From the NCBI GenBank assembly GCA_963697525.1, contig OY969087.1, positions 992,001 through 1,056,000 of the forward strand: a DNA stretch of 64,000 nucleotides, given 5' to 3'. Below, piece after piece: positions 1 to 8,271 of this stretch. The notes beneath the pieces were generated by a model. The model saw nothing but the letters and a program-made list of their open reading frames with translations. It was not told the origin of the DNA and searched no databases. Source of the stretch: Bradymonas sp963697525 (GTDB lineage Bacteria > Myxococcota_A > Bradymonadia > Bradymonadales > Bradymonadaceae). The position numbers and the translations under genes were made by a program. The first letter of the stretch is position 1. Each line of letters starts with the position of its first letter.

Positions 1-1506
1 GCCGAGTTCCGCTTGTGGCACGCCAACGGCCGCCAGAAGCTGTGGTTCGAAGACCGTGGGCACCTGCAGCGCGACGAGAACGGCGATCCCATCGCCGTGG
101 CCGGTGTGCTGGTGGACGTCACCGAGCGCAAGCGCGCCGAGGAGCGACTGGAGTACGTCGCCTACTACGACACGATGACCGGGCTGCCTAACCGCAACCG
201 CTTCCTCGAGGAGCTCGGCGAGCTGCTCGCCGCCGAGGACGCCAAGCCGGGCGCGCTGTTGTACGTCGACGTCGACCGCTTCCACCTGGTCAACGATATC
301 CTCGGCCACGAGGCCGGCGACGAGCTGATCATCGAGGTCGCCGAGCGGCTGCGTGAGGTCTTCGGCGACGACACGCTGGTGGCCCGGCCCAACGCCGACG
401 AGTATCTCATCTATTTGGACGCCATCGCCGACGCCGACGCCGACGAGGCCGCCCAGAACGCGGCCGCCAGCGCGCTGGCGGACACGCTGCTAGCGGCGAT
501 GAAGGCGCCGGTGACCTTGCTCGGCCAAGAGTCCTACGTGACGGTGAGCGTGGGGATCAGCCTGTATCCCAACGACACCGACGAGGCCGACACGTTGATC
601 AAGCACGCGCACCGCGCGCTCAACCGCTCCAAGGAACGCAGCCGCAGCGGCTACTGCTTCTATGCCGGTGAGCTCGCCCAGCGCCAGCAGCAACTGCTGT
701 CGCTGAACACCCGCTTGCACCGGGCGCTGGAGCGCGAGGAGTTCCAGGTCTACTACCAGCCCATCGTCGACTTGCAGAAGGGGCTGTTGGTGGGTGTGGA
801 GGCGCTGTTGCGCTGGAAGTCGCCCGAAAAGGGCATGATCTCGCCGGGGGTGTTCATTCCGGTCGCCGAGGAGACCGGGCTGATCGTGCCCATCGGCGAC
901 TGGGTCATCGACGAGGTCTGCCGCCAGTTGAGAGAGTGGCAGCAAAAGGACATGGTGCTGTACTCGGCGATCAACCTGTCCGCTCGCCAATTGTGGCGAG
1001 ACGACACCATCGACAAGATCACCGACGCCATCAGCCGCCATGGCATCTCGCCGGACGCCGTGGAGTTCGAGATCACCGAGAGCGCCACGATGATGGAGCC
1101 GGCGAGCATCTCCAAGATCATGGACGAGATGCACGCGCGCGGCCTCAAGATCTCCATCGATGACTTCGGCACCGGCTACTCCTCGCTCGAGCGCCTCAAG
1201 CATATGCCGGTGCGCACCCTCAAGATCGACCGCTCGTTCGTCGACGGCGTGCCCAGCAGCGAGCGCGACTGCAACATCGTGACCACGGTCATCCAACTGG
1301 CGAGCAACTTCCGGATGCATTCGTTGGCCGAGGGCATCGAGACCGTCGAGCAGTGGCAATTCCTCAAGCAGCTCGGCTGCCCCTACGGGCAGGGCTTTTA
1401 CTTCAGCCGGCCGGTCCCGGCCGCCGAGATCGAGCAGATGTTCCGCCAGAAAAAGCGGTGGCTCATCGACCAGCCCGACGACACGCCCAAGGAAGTCGTC
1501 TCCTGA
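1..1506 (+). CDS. PAS-GGDEF-EAL cyclic-di-GMP signalling protein (5' truncated by window edge)
   Basis: The reading frame is open from base 1, so the true start lies upstream; 501 residues are visible. Residues 1-45 look like the end of a PAS/PAC sensor domain (GVLVDVTERKR). A GGDEF domain follows (about 50-215), but its signature is degenerate: NADEY at 131-135 instead of GG(D/E)EF, so cyclase activity is doubtful. The EAL domain (about 230-490) keeps its expected residues: EALLRW from 267, INLSARQL, the EITES glutamate, DDFGTGYSS from 387, the LKIDRSF lysine and LAEGIET. The likely role is a cyclic-di-GMP phosphodiesterase whose GGDEF domain is inactive or regulatory, receiving a signal through PAS. 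No membrane segment is visible in the part present. The gene converges on the next one, 13 bases away. Confidence 0.93.
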   Translation, partial: AEFRLWHANGRQKLWFEDRGHLQRDENGDPIAVAGVLVDVTERKRAEERLEYVAYYDTMTGLPNRNRFLEELGELLAAEDAKPGALLYVDVDRFHLVNDILGHEAGDELIIEVAERLREVFGDDTLVARPNADEYLIYLDAIADADADEAAQNAAASALADTLLAAMKAPVTLLGQESYVTVSVGISLYPNDTDEADTLIKHAHRALNRSKERSRSGYCFYAGELAQRQQQLLSLNTRLHRALEREEFQVYYQPIVDLQKGLLVGVEALLRWKSPEKGMISPGVFIPVAEETGLIVPIGDWVIDEVCRQLREWQQKDMVLYSAINLSARQLWRDDTIDKITDAISRHGISPDAVEFEITESATMMEPASISKIMDEMHARGLKISIDDFGTGYSSLERLKHMPVRTLKIDRSFVDGVPSSERDCNIVTTVIQLASNFRMHSLAEGIETVEQWQFLKQLGCPYGQGFYFSRPVPAAEIEQMFRQKKRWLIDQPDDTPKEVVS

Positions 1507-1519
1507 CACCGCGCACCCC

Positions 1520-2083
1520 TCATTTGCGCTGGTCTTTCTGCACCAGATTCTGCAGGCGCTGGCGAAGCTCGGGGCTTTTGTCGAGCAGCGAGCGGATGGC
1601 CAGGTAGCGATCGAGCGACATCGGCGAATTGCCAATCATCTGCTTTTCACGCGACGTCAGCGGGGCCGGCGCGGCCGGGCCACCGCCGACATTGCCCGTG
1701 GGTTGGTTTTGCTTTTGGGTCTTCGCGCGCGCTTTTTGGATCTGGGTATGCAGTTGGGCGAAGACGGCGAGTTCCTTGTCGCTGACATCGTTGGGCTGGA
1801 GCGAGCCGGGCGAGCTGCTGGGCTGGTTTGGCTGGCTGTGCCGGTTCGGGTCGCCGAAGATATTGAAGTTCTGTTGGGTCTGGTCGGACAAATGCTTGCC
1901 CGTGGTACGGCCGCCGGGCGACGCCGGGTGGCTCTTCTCCCACTTCGAGCTCTGATGGCTCTGGTCGTAGGCGTGCTCGCCGGCGTCGCAGCCGACGTCC
2001 CCCGCGATGAGTCCCAGCCCTACCAGCGCCACCACTGCCCCGAGCAGCCACGAATGGGCCCACGCGCGCATGGTTGTGTTCAT
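1520..2083 (-). CDS. Secreted or lipid-anchored DUF4168-like protein
   Basis: 187 residues. The start at 2083 is chosen because AAAGGAGG lies seven bases upstream; a longer frame would place this ribosome-binding site inside the coding region. Residues 1-30 form a signal sequence (WLLGAVVALVGLGLIAG) followed by GDVGC, a possible but atypical lipobox. A Gln/Asn/Ser/Pro-rich linker follows. The second half has the DUF4168 pattern: VSDKELAVFAQLHTQIQKAR near 100 and SPMSLDRYLAIRSLLDKSP, then ELRQRLQ at the C-terminus. DUF4168 proteins are envelope proteins of unknown function. The gene is monocistronic, convergent with the EAL gene and divergent from the aldo/keto reductase. The call on localisation is firm; on function nothing can be said. 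Confidence 0.75.
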   Translation of the reverse strand: MNTTMRAWAHSWLLGAVVALVGLGLIAGDVGCDAGEHAYDQSHQSSKWEKSHPASPGGRTTGKHLSDQTQQNFNIFGDPNRHSQPNQPSSSPGSLQPNDVSDKELAVFAQLHTQIQKARAKTQKQNQPTGNVGGGPAAPAPLTSREKQMIGNSPMSLDRYLAIRSLLDKSPELRQRLQNLVQKDQRK

Positions 2084-2277
2084 CGTTGCCTCCTTTGGTC
2101 GAGTCTTGGCCGCCGTCTCGGGCGGGCGATCCAAAACTAGGGACCGCGAGCGTTGATGAACACGGGGCGCGTGGGGTCGAGGCCGCCGGATCGCATTTGA
2201 TTTTCGAGCCGCGGGCCATACATATTGCGGGGGCCGAATGCAGGCATTGAAATCTAGATTCGAACAAAGGACGTATC

Positions 2278-3210
2278 ATGGAGTACCGCAGAGTCGGAAA
2301 TACGGGGCTACGTGTCAGTGAGGTTTCGATTGGCGGCTGGCTGACGATGGGAAGCAGCGTCGACGACGAGGACGCCCACGACATCCTGCACGCGGCCATC
2401 GAGGGCGGCATCAACTTCATCGACGTCGCCGACATCTACGCGCGCGGCGAGGCCGAGCGGGTCGTCGGCGAGGCCATCGCCGAGTACCACCGCCCCGACC
2501 TGGTCATCTCCAGCAAGGTGTACTGGCCGATGAGCGACAACCCCAACGACCGGGGCCTGAGCCGCAAGCACATCATGGAGAGCGTCGAGGCGTCGCTCGA
2601 CCGGCTAGATACCGACTATTTGGACATCTATTTCTGCCACCGCTGGGACGAGAATACCCCGCTGTTGGAGACCATGCGCGTGATGGACGATCTCGTGCAC
2701 ATGGGCGTGATTCACTACTGGGGCACGAGCATGTGGAGCGCCGAGCAGATCCGCCAGGCCCACGAGCTCGCCGAGAAGTACAACCTGTACGCGCCGGTCG
2801 TCGAACAGCCGCGCTACAACCTGATCCACCGCGAGATCGAAGAGGACGTGCTGCCCACCTGCGCCGAGCTGGGCGTGGGCCTGACCGTGTGGAGCCCGCT
2901 GGCCCAGGGGATCTTGACCGGCAAGTATAACGACGGCGTCCCCGAGGGCAGCCGCGCGCAGACCAGCGATTGGCTCGAGGGCGATCTCACCGAGCAAAAC
3001 CTCCAGCGCGTGCGCACATTCACCGGCATCGCCAACGACCTGGGGGTCGCGCCCGAGCAGCTCGCCCTGGCCTGGCTTTTGAGTCGCGACGAGCTTTCCA
3101 GCGTGATCACCGGCGCGACCCGCGTCGCCCACGTGGAGAGCAACCTGGGCGCGGCCGAGCTCGACGTCGAGCCGGAGGTCTTCGATCAGATCGACGCGCT
3201 GTTTTCCTGA
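2278..3210 (+). CDS. Aldo/keto reductase
   Basis: 310 residues, the usual length for the NADPH-dependent aldo/keto reductase superfamily (TIM barrel). The start ATG has AAAGGACG six bases upstream. The N-terminus MEYRRVGNTGLRVSEVSIGG is typical of the Kv-beta/YghZ-like branch. The catalytic tetrad is visible: Asp and Tyr in FIDVADIYARGEAE, Lys in SSKVYW, His in YFCHRWD. The cofactor-binding C-terminal segment (SSVITGATRVAHVESNL) is present. It probably reduces a carbonyl or sugar aldehyde in the cytoplasm; the substrate cannot be read from sequence. It lies 18 bases before the zinc alcohol dehydrogenase on the same strand, so the two are probably co-transcribed and may act on related alcohol/aldehyde pairs. 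Confidence 0.93.
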   Translation: MEYRRVGNTGLRVSEVSIGGWLTMGSSVDDEDAHDILHAAIEGGINFIDVADIYARGEAERVVGEAIAEYHRPDLVISSKVYWPMSDNPNDRGLSRKHIMESVEASLDRLDTDYLDIYFCHRWDENTPLLETMRVMDDLVHMGVIHYWGTSMWSAEQIRQAHELAEKYNLYAPVVEQPRYNLIHREIEEDVLPTCAELGVGLTVWSPLAQGILTGKYNDGVPEGSRAQTSDWLEGDLTEQNLQRVRTFTGIANDLGVAPEQLALAWLLSRDELSSVITGATRVAHVESNLGAAELDVEPEVFDQIDALFS

Positions 3211-3228
3211 AGCGACGGGAGGCTGCCC

Positions 3229-4239
3229 ATGAAAGCGATGGTCCTCGAGAAGCAAGGCGAGCCGCTGGTCCTCAAGGACGTGCCCCGCCCGTCGCCGGGC
3301 GCCGGGCAGGTGTTGTTGAAGGTGCGCGCCTGCGGCATCTGCCGCACGGATTTGCATATCCTCGACGCCGAGCTCACCGAGCCGAAGCTGCCGCTGATCA
3401 TGGGCCATCAGATCGTCGGCGTGGTCGAGTCGCTCGGCGAGGGCGTCGAAGGCCTCGCCGAGGGCGATCGCGTGGGCGTGCCCTGGCTGGGCGGTACCGA
3501 CGGCACCTGCAAATACTGTCGGATGGGCCGCGAGAACCTATGCGACAACGCCCGGTTTACCGGCTACAACATCGACGGCGGCTTCGCCGAGTACACCGTG
3601 GCCGACGCCGGCTTTTGCTTTCCCATCCCCGAGGAGTACCCCGACCTGCAGGCCGCCCCGTTGTTGTGCGCCGGGCTCATCGGCTACCGCGCCTGGCGGC
3701 TGATGCACGCCGAGCGCGTCAGCGAGCAGGAGCCCATCGACAAGATCGGGTTTTACGGGTTCGGCTCGGCGGCCCACATCCTCACGCAGGTGGCCAACCA
3801 CCAGGACAAGCAGGTCTACGCCTTCGTGCGCCCCGGCGACGAGGAGGGCATGCGCTTTGCGAAGCGTATGGGCGCGGTGTGGGCCGGCGGCTCCGACGAG
3901 GCGCCACCCGAGGAGCTCGACGCCGCCATCCTCTTCGCGCCCGTCGGCGGCCTGGTGCCCGCGTCGCTTCGCGTGCTTCGCAAGGGCGGCATCGTCGTGG
4001 GTGCCGGCATCCACATGAGCGACATCCCGTCATTTCCCTACGATATTTTGTGGGGCGAGCGAGTCGTGCGCTCAGTCGCCAACCTGGAGCGGCGCGACGG
4101 CGTGGAGTTCTTGCAGCTCGCCCCGAAGGTGCCCATCGAGACGACGGTCACCACGTTCGCGCTCGAAGAGACCAACGAGGGGCTGGAGGCGCTTCGCGAG
4201 GGGGCGTTTCAGGGATCGGCCGTTGTAGTGATTGAGTGA
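3229..4239 (+). CDS. Zinc-dependent alcohol dehydrogenase (MDR family)
   Basis: 336 residues, medium-chain dehydrogenase/reductase. The N-terminal GroES-like domain carries the catalytic-zinc ligands: Cys38 (GICRTDLH), His60 (GHQ, more often GHE) and the cysteine in PLLCAGLIGYR. The Rossmann domain follows, with GFGSAAHI in place of the usual GxGxxG. In the structural-zinc lobe only three cysteines remain, at 94, 97 and 105; the expected first cysteine is Asp91 (GTDGTCKYC). Asp may still bind zinc, or the lobe may be altered. The gene begins 18 bases after the aldo/keto reductase with GGGAGG about eight bases before ATG, which suggests one operon. It likely oxidises a primary alcohol or reduces the aldehyde with NAD(P)(H). 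Substrate is unknown. Confidence 0.92.
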   Translation: MKAMVLEKQGEPLVLKDVPRPSPGAGQVLLKVRACGICRTDLHILDAELTEPKLPLIMGHQIVGVVESLGEGVEGLAEGDRVGVPWLGGTDGTCKYCRMGRENLCDNARFTGYNIDGGFAEYTVADAGFCFPIPEEYPDLQAAPLLCAGLIGYRAWRLMHAERVSEQEPIDKIGFYGFGSAAHILTQVANHQDKQVYAFVRPGDEEGMRFAKRMGAVWAGGSDEAPPEELDAAILFAPVGGLVPASLRVLRKGGIVVGAGIHMSDIPSFPYDILWGERVVRSVANLERRDGVEFLQLAPKVPIETTVTTFALEETNEGLEALREGAFQGSAVVVIE

Positions 4240-4350
4240 TCGAGTGATCGAGTTAGCTCCACGTCCGCTACGAGCCTGTTGACCGTCTTCGCCCGACGGT
4301 CCTACACTCTGGCGCAACCGTTGATCACCTTCAATGAGGGGAAGCCATCG
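4240..4350. other. Short spacer with a GTGATCGA repeat
   Basis: The stop of the alcohol dehydrogenase lies in a short tandem repeat (GTGATCGA in about two copies at 4228-4250). No convincing terminator or promoter is visible. GAGGGGAAG at about 4336-4344 is the ribosome-binding site for the next frame at 4351. Confidence 0.4.
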
Positions 4351-5036
4351 ATGTCGTACCGCCATATCGTAGCCGGGTTCGCTGCCTGCGTGCTTCTATG
4401 CGCGCCAAACGCCGCCAGCGCGCAGGATTCGGGGTCACAGCCGGACACCGAAACGAGCCCCAAGCAGGCTTCATCGGACAAGACCGATGAGGCGAGCAAG
4501 CCCGCCGATGTGGTCAGCGCGTGGTTTCCCAGTGGAGCAACGCCTATCGCGGCAAGTATAAAGAGCCGCTGGACGGCGCGGATTTTTACAAGGCCGTCGG
4601 GCGGCCCGACCTCGCCAGCGACTACCGCACGGCGTCAACGCTGAAGTGGATCGGCTATGGCCTCGGGCTTGCCGCAGAGGCAGGATCAGGCCTGCTCCTA
4701 GTCAGTGGAAAGGACTGCTGGGAACAATATCCAGATGACATCTACGGGGAGTCTCCAGGATACAAAGAGTGCGAAAAGGACCAAACAACCAAGTTTTTTT
4801 TCGGGCTAGGTGCTATGGGTGCCGGTTTGTTCCTTGGGTTGGCTGCGGCGTTTTATGACCCCAATCCGGTTTCGCAAAGCGAGGCGCGTCGACTCGCCGC
4901 CAAGCACAACAAGAAGCTACGCGATAAGCTCGGCCTTTCCGAAGACCAAGTCGCCGAAACAAGCCCCCTGAGCTATTCGCTGGGGATTTCCGGCACGCGC
5001 GATGGCGGTGGGCTACGCTTGCGCGTCGACTTCTGA
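4351..5036 (+). pseudogene. Frameshifted secreted/membrane protein of unknown function
   Basis: Two overlapping frames together look like one protein. The first, from ATG 4351 with GAGGGGAAG upstream, encodes a signal peptide (HIVAGFAACVLLCAPNAASA, cleavage after ASA) and a Ser/Thr/Asp-rich linker, then runs into nonsense-like composition. The second frame, readable from about 4521 in the -1 frame, encodes WSNAYRGKYKEPLDGADFY, two hydrophobic segments (around TLKWIGYGLGLAAEAGSGLLL and FFFGLGAMGAGLFLGLAAAF) and a polar tail ending LRLRVDF. The second frame has no start with a ribosome-binding site and no signal peptide of its own. I infer a single-base indel near 4505-4530, either a true lesion or a sequencing/assembly error. 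No family was recognised. Confidence 0.6.
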
Positions 5037-5110
5037 GCGCCAAGCGCATTCACGGAGCTCTTTCGCGGCAACGGTTCGGGGCGCGGTCGTCTCGAGCGCC
5101 GGGGTCGCTC

Positions 5111-5217
5111 CGCGGCCCCGAACGTGTCGCGGCGCCAGCCGCGCCGGAACACGCAAGGCGGGGCCCGAGGCACCCGCGGCGGGCCAGAGACCCGCGGCCC
5201 GAACTTGTCGTAGCGCC
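5111..5217. repeat. Imperfect 25-bp direct repeat in intergenic GC-rich spacer
   Basis: Within the 223-base spacer between the frameshifted gene and the cysteine desulfurase, 5111-5136 (CGCGGCCCCGAACGTGTCGC...) and 5193-5217 (CGCGGCCCGAACTTGTCGTA...) are similar copies about 82 bases apart. The rest of the spacer is GC-rich and shows no open gene. Its function is unknown. Confidence 0.45.
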
Positions 5218-5259
5218 CGACGTTCCCGAAAAGACCTCCGTGATTCTACTCATGTGCAC

Positions 5260-6384
5260 TCACAACTCGCGCCATGCCGAGATCAACGCGGCGGCCGCCC
5301 GTGCGACGTCGTCGCGGGTGGTGTGGCGGCCCAGCGACAGGCGCACCGCGCCGACGGCCTGGTCGGCGGGGATGCCCATCGCCAGCAAGACGGCCGAGGC
5401 GCTGACCTGGCCGTCGTGGCAGGCCGAGCCGGTGGAGGCGGCGATGGTGGGTGTGTGATCGAGCAATTCGTGGCCCATGACGCCGGGAAAGCGCACGTTG
5501 AGGGTGTTGGGAAGGGCCTGGTCGAGGTCGCCGTTGACGGCGGCGCCGGGGATGGCCTCGTGCAGGCGCGCCCATAGCTCGTCGCGAAGCTCGCGCATGG
5601 TCTGGGTGGCCTCGAGTGCGCTTTTGTGGGCGATGGCGCAGGCCGCGCCGAGGCCGACGATGGAGGCGACGTTTTCGGTGCCGGGCCGAAGGCCCGATTC
5701 GTGGCCGGCGCCCAGCACCACCGGGCGGATGGGCGTTCCTTCGCGCACGTACAGCGCGCCGACACCCTTGGGGGCGTACAGCTTGTGGCCGGCGACCGAC
5801 AGCAGGTCGACGCCGAGGTCGTCGACGTCGACGGGGATCTTGCCCAGCGACTGGGCGGCGTCGGTGTGCACCAGCGCACCGTGGGCGCGGGCGAGGTCGG
5901 CGAGCTCGGCGATGGGCTGGATGGTGCCGACCTCGTTGTTGGCGTGCATCACCGTCACCAGCGCCGTGGTCGAGCCGATGGCGCGCTTGGCCTCGTCGAG
6001 CTTCACGCGCCCGGCCGCGTCGACGCCCAGCCGGGCGATCTCCCAGCCATATTCTTCGAGGTAACCACAGGGGTTGGCCGTCGCCGGGTGCTCGATCACC
6101 GAGGTGACCACCTGGCGCCTGTCGCTCGCCGCCGTCGTGCCGCGGATGGCGAGGTTATTGGCCTCGGTGCCGCCGGAGGTGAAGTAGACCTCGCCGGGCG
6201 CACAGCCCAACAGCGCGGCCACCTGCGCGCGGGCGCGGTCGACGCCGGCACGGGCGCGCTGGCCATAGACGTGCGAGCTCGAGGGGTTTCCGAAATGCTC
6301 GCGCAGGTACGGCAGCATCGCGTCGATGACTTCGGCCAACAGCGGCGTGGTCGCGTTGTTGTCCAGATAGATGGGGTCGCCCAT
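5260..6384 (-). CDS. Cysteine desulfurase (NifS/IscS family)
   Basis: 374 residues, class-V aminotransferase fold using PLP; it would remove sulfur from cysteine as enzyme persulfide for Fe-S cluster or thio-cofactor assembly. Visible are the N-terminal YLDNNATTPL, the PLP-stacking histidine in IEHPA (99), the Schiff-base lysine in AGHKLYAPKG (Lys201), and the sulfur-accepting cysteine in ASTGSACHDGQ (Cys322) with the loop expected of group I/NifS-like enzymes. It begins two bases after the DUF4241 gene stop, so the two are in one transcription unit. No iscU, iscA or iscR is next to it, so I do not give a specific isc or nif symbol. Confidence 0.93.
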   Translation of the reverse strand: MGDPIYLDNNATTPLLAEVIDAMLPYLREHFGNPSSSHVYGQRARAGVDRARAQVAALLGCAPGEVYFTSGGTEANNLAIRGTTAASDRRQVVTSVIEHPATANPCGYLEEYGWEIARLGVDAAGRVKLDEAKRAIGSTTALVTVMHANNEVGTIQPIAELADLARAHGALVHTDAAQSLGKIPVDVDDLGVDLLSVAGHKLYAPKGVGALYVREGTPIRPVVLGAGHESGLRPGTENVASIVGLGAACAIAHKSALEATQTMRELRDELWARLHEAIPGAAVNGDLDQALPNTLNVRFPGVMGHELLDHTPTIAASTGSACHDGQVSASAVLLAMGIPADQAVGAVRLSLGRHTTRDDVARAAAALISAWREL

Positions 6385-6386
6385 GA

Positions 6387-7064
6387 TTACCGAAACCGAA
6401 ACGTATTAAATCGCAAATCCAGCACCTGAAAATCAGTGACCACGCAGCAGACCTTGTCGTCCTCGTCGAGGCCCACCCACGTCTCGTAGAGCCCCGGGCC
6501 GAAGCCGGTCTCGAAGGCGACCAGGTTGAGGTCCTCGGCGCCGGGAATCTTGACGTCGCGGCGCAGGTGGACGTTGGCCCACGAGTAGCCCCACTTGCGG
6601 TGGCGGTTGAGCTCGTTGCGCAGCGAGCGGTCGAACTCGTCGTCCTCGGGCATGACCGCGTGGGTGTAGTCCATCAGCACGCTGGCGGTCTGGGCGTCCA
6701 TGAAGCAGCCCACCGACGAGTCGACGGGGTAGCCGGCGTCGAAGTGCAACAGGTTGCTCTGCTCGTCTTCCTGCAGGTTCGCGCGCTTCCAGCGCATCGC
6801 GTCATGGTCGCTGATGTCGATCATGGCGTAGGCGATACGGTTGTCGTCGCGCAGCTCGGCGACGATGAGCACCACCGGGTATTGACCGGGAGCGATGTCG
6901 ATGTCGAAGGGCTCGGTCTCCAGGTATTTGAGCGGATCGCAGGCGATGATCTCTGCGCTGGGCAGATCGAGCGCGCCCGCGCTGCGACGACGAATGACGA
7001 TGTCGTAGCCCAGCGCGGTGACGGTGTCTCCGTCATCGAAGCGGCGAAAGGTATGCGATAGCAT
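6387..7064 (-). CDS. DUF4241 domain protein
   Basis: 225 residues from ATG 7064; a longer in-frame ATG at 7166 would add 34 unconserved residues, and neither has a clear ribosome-binding site. DUF4241 hallmarks are present: LPSAEIIACDPL near the start, a central APGQYPVVLIVAEL strand with the YAMIDIS segment, YPVDSSVGCFMD in the middle, and the C-terminal GFGPGLYETWVGLD motif. The family is of unknown function and is often met in toxin-immunity neighbourhoods of other bacteria. Here it sits two bases upstream of the cysteine desulfurase and downstream of tpiA on the same strand, which gives no clear functional clue. Confidence 0.8.
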   Translation of the reverse strand: MLSHTFRRFDDGDTVTALGYDIVIRRRSAGALDLPSAEIIACDPLKYLETEPFDIDIAPGQYPVVLIVAELRDDNRIAYAMIDISDHDAMRWKRANLQEDEQSNLLHFDAGYPVDSSVGCFMDAQTASVLMDYTHAVMPEDDEFDRSLRNELNRHRKWGYSWANVHLRRDVKIPGAEDLNLVAFETGFGPGLYETWVGLDEDDKVCCVVTDFQVLDLRFNTFRFR

Positions 7065-7202
7065 GGTCTCGAAGGAAGGTGTGGTACGGCTCCCCGGGTT
7101 GCTCCCCGATCGGGACGCCTCGTTGCGCCCCGCAACTTCTAATAATGCACGCAGCGACAGGCGCATTCCAGCCCGGAAGCCGAGATTCGCGCCTGTGATC
7201 GC

Positions 7203-7970
7203 TTACTGAGCATGTTGTTGGACGGTCCGAGCGATCTCGACAAACGAGTCCACCTTCAGGCTCGCCCCGCCGACCAGGGCGCCGTCGACATCGGGCTGAT
7301 CGATGATCTCGGAGATGTTGTGCGGCTTGACGCTGCCGCCGTACAGGATGCGCAGCCCGTCGGCGGTGGCCTGGTCGTAGACGTCGGCGACCATCGCACG
7401 GATGTCCGCGTGGACCTCCTGGGCCTGCTCGGGCGTGGCGGTCTTGCCGGTGCCGATGGCCCAGATGGGCTCGTAGGCAAAGACCACTTTGGGCACGTCA
7501 CTGCGGCAGACACCGGCGAGCGCCGCGCGCACCTGCAGCTCGACTTTCTGCAGGGTGCGCTCGTCGTCGCGCTCGTCGAGGGTCTCGCCGACGCAGATGA
7601 TCGGGGTCAAATCGTGGTCGAGGGCCACGTGGGTCTTGTGGTTGACGTTCTGGTCGGTCTCCCCGAAGTACTCCCGGCGCTCGCTGTGCCCCAGGATGAC
7701 CCAGGTGCACCCGGCGTCCTTGATCATCGTCGGCGAGACCTCCCCGGTATACGCCCCGCTCTCCGCCCAGTGCATCGTCTGGGCGGCCATGGCGACGTTG
7801 CTGCCGGCGACGACCTCGCCGACGGCCGCCAGACAAATGGCGGTGGGACCGACGACGATGTCGAGATCGTCGAACTCGCCGACGCCCGCCACGATGCCCT
7901 CGGCGAGCTGGCGAGCCTCGCCGATGTACTTATTCATCTTCCAGTTGCCGGCGACGATGGGTTTGCGCAT
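7203..7970 (-). CDS. tpiA: Triosephosphate isomerase
   Basis: 255 residues. The start at 7970 is fixed by the family N-terminus MRKPIVAGNWKMN; the open frame extends upstream without conserved sequence. All catalytic residues sit at canonical numbers: Lys11, His95 (VILGHSERR) and Glu167 (FAYEPIWAIGTG), with the phosphate loop LYGGSVKPHN and the C-terminal DGALVGGASL. It interconverts dihydroxyacetone phosphate and glyceraldehyde-3-phosphate in the cytoplasm. It is the third gene of a gap-pgk-tpiA glycolytic cluster transcribed on the minus strand, though a 301-base spacer separates it from pgk, so it may also have its own promoter. Confidence 0.97.
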   Translation of the reverse strand: MRKPIVAGNWKMNKYIGEARQLAEGIVAGVGEFDDLDIVVGPTAICLAAVGEVVAGSNVAMAAQTMHWAESGAYTGEVSPTMIKDAGCTWVILGHSERREYFGETDQNVNHKTHVALDHDLTPIICVGETLDERDDERTLQKVELQVRAALAGVCRSDVPKVVFAYEPIWAIGTGKTATPEQAQEVHADIRAMVADVYDQATADGLRILYGGSVKPHNISEIIDQPDVDGALVGGASLKVDSFVEIARTVQQHAQ

Positions 7971-8271
7971 GGGTGTGTCGGTGGTCGGGGGGGTGGTGGA
8001 TGTTTGGAATTGCGTGCAGTTAAACGTGAGTTTGTTGGTGTCGTCAAGGGGTTGGTTTTTGGGGACCCCCCTCAATCTCGCGCTAAACGGCGCGCTCGGT
8101 AGCTCCCCCGCGGGTGAGCAGCCCCTTCGTGTTTGCGCCGCATCTGGTTCACGTCTAAAACCAACCACGTAGCTAGCGCGAAGAAGCTTCTTCCCCCCGG
8201 GGAAGTGCCTCGCGCGCAGTTAGAGCGCGAGGCGAAGGGGGTCCTCGAAACCCCACCGCGTACAACCACGC
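7971..8271. other. 301-base spacer between pgk and tpiA with inverted repeats
   Basis: No gene is visible. The spacer contains a perfect 14-bp palindrome GAAGAAGCTTCTTC at 8180-8193 followed by a C/G-rich block, and a strong hairpin at 8207-8233 listed separately. A GT-rich stretch of GTGGT runs lies just upstream of tpiA, on the template side. A promoter for tpiA may lie here but I cannot point to convincing boxes. Confidence 0.5.
8207..8233. repeat. GC-rich stem-loop downstream of pgk
   Basis: GCCTCGCGC at 8207-8215 pairs perfectly with GCGCGAGGC at 8225-8233 across a nine-base loop. It lies 39 bases beyond the pgk stop in the direction of transcription. No T-run follows, so it is more likely an RNA-stabilising or attenuating hairpin, or a dispersed palindromic repeat, than an intrinsic terminator. 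Confidence 0.5.

Noticed and set aside
490..1635. A 381-codon frame on the minus strand opposite the EAL gene
   Set aside because: Shadow of the GGDEF-EAL coding sequence; His/Asp/Leu bias and no ribosome-binding site.
4521..4535. Programmed -1 frameshift site at TTTCCC
   Set aside because: The heptamer does not fit X XXY YYZ in the zero frame and no downstream pseudoknot is evident; a lesion or error is simpler.
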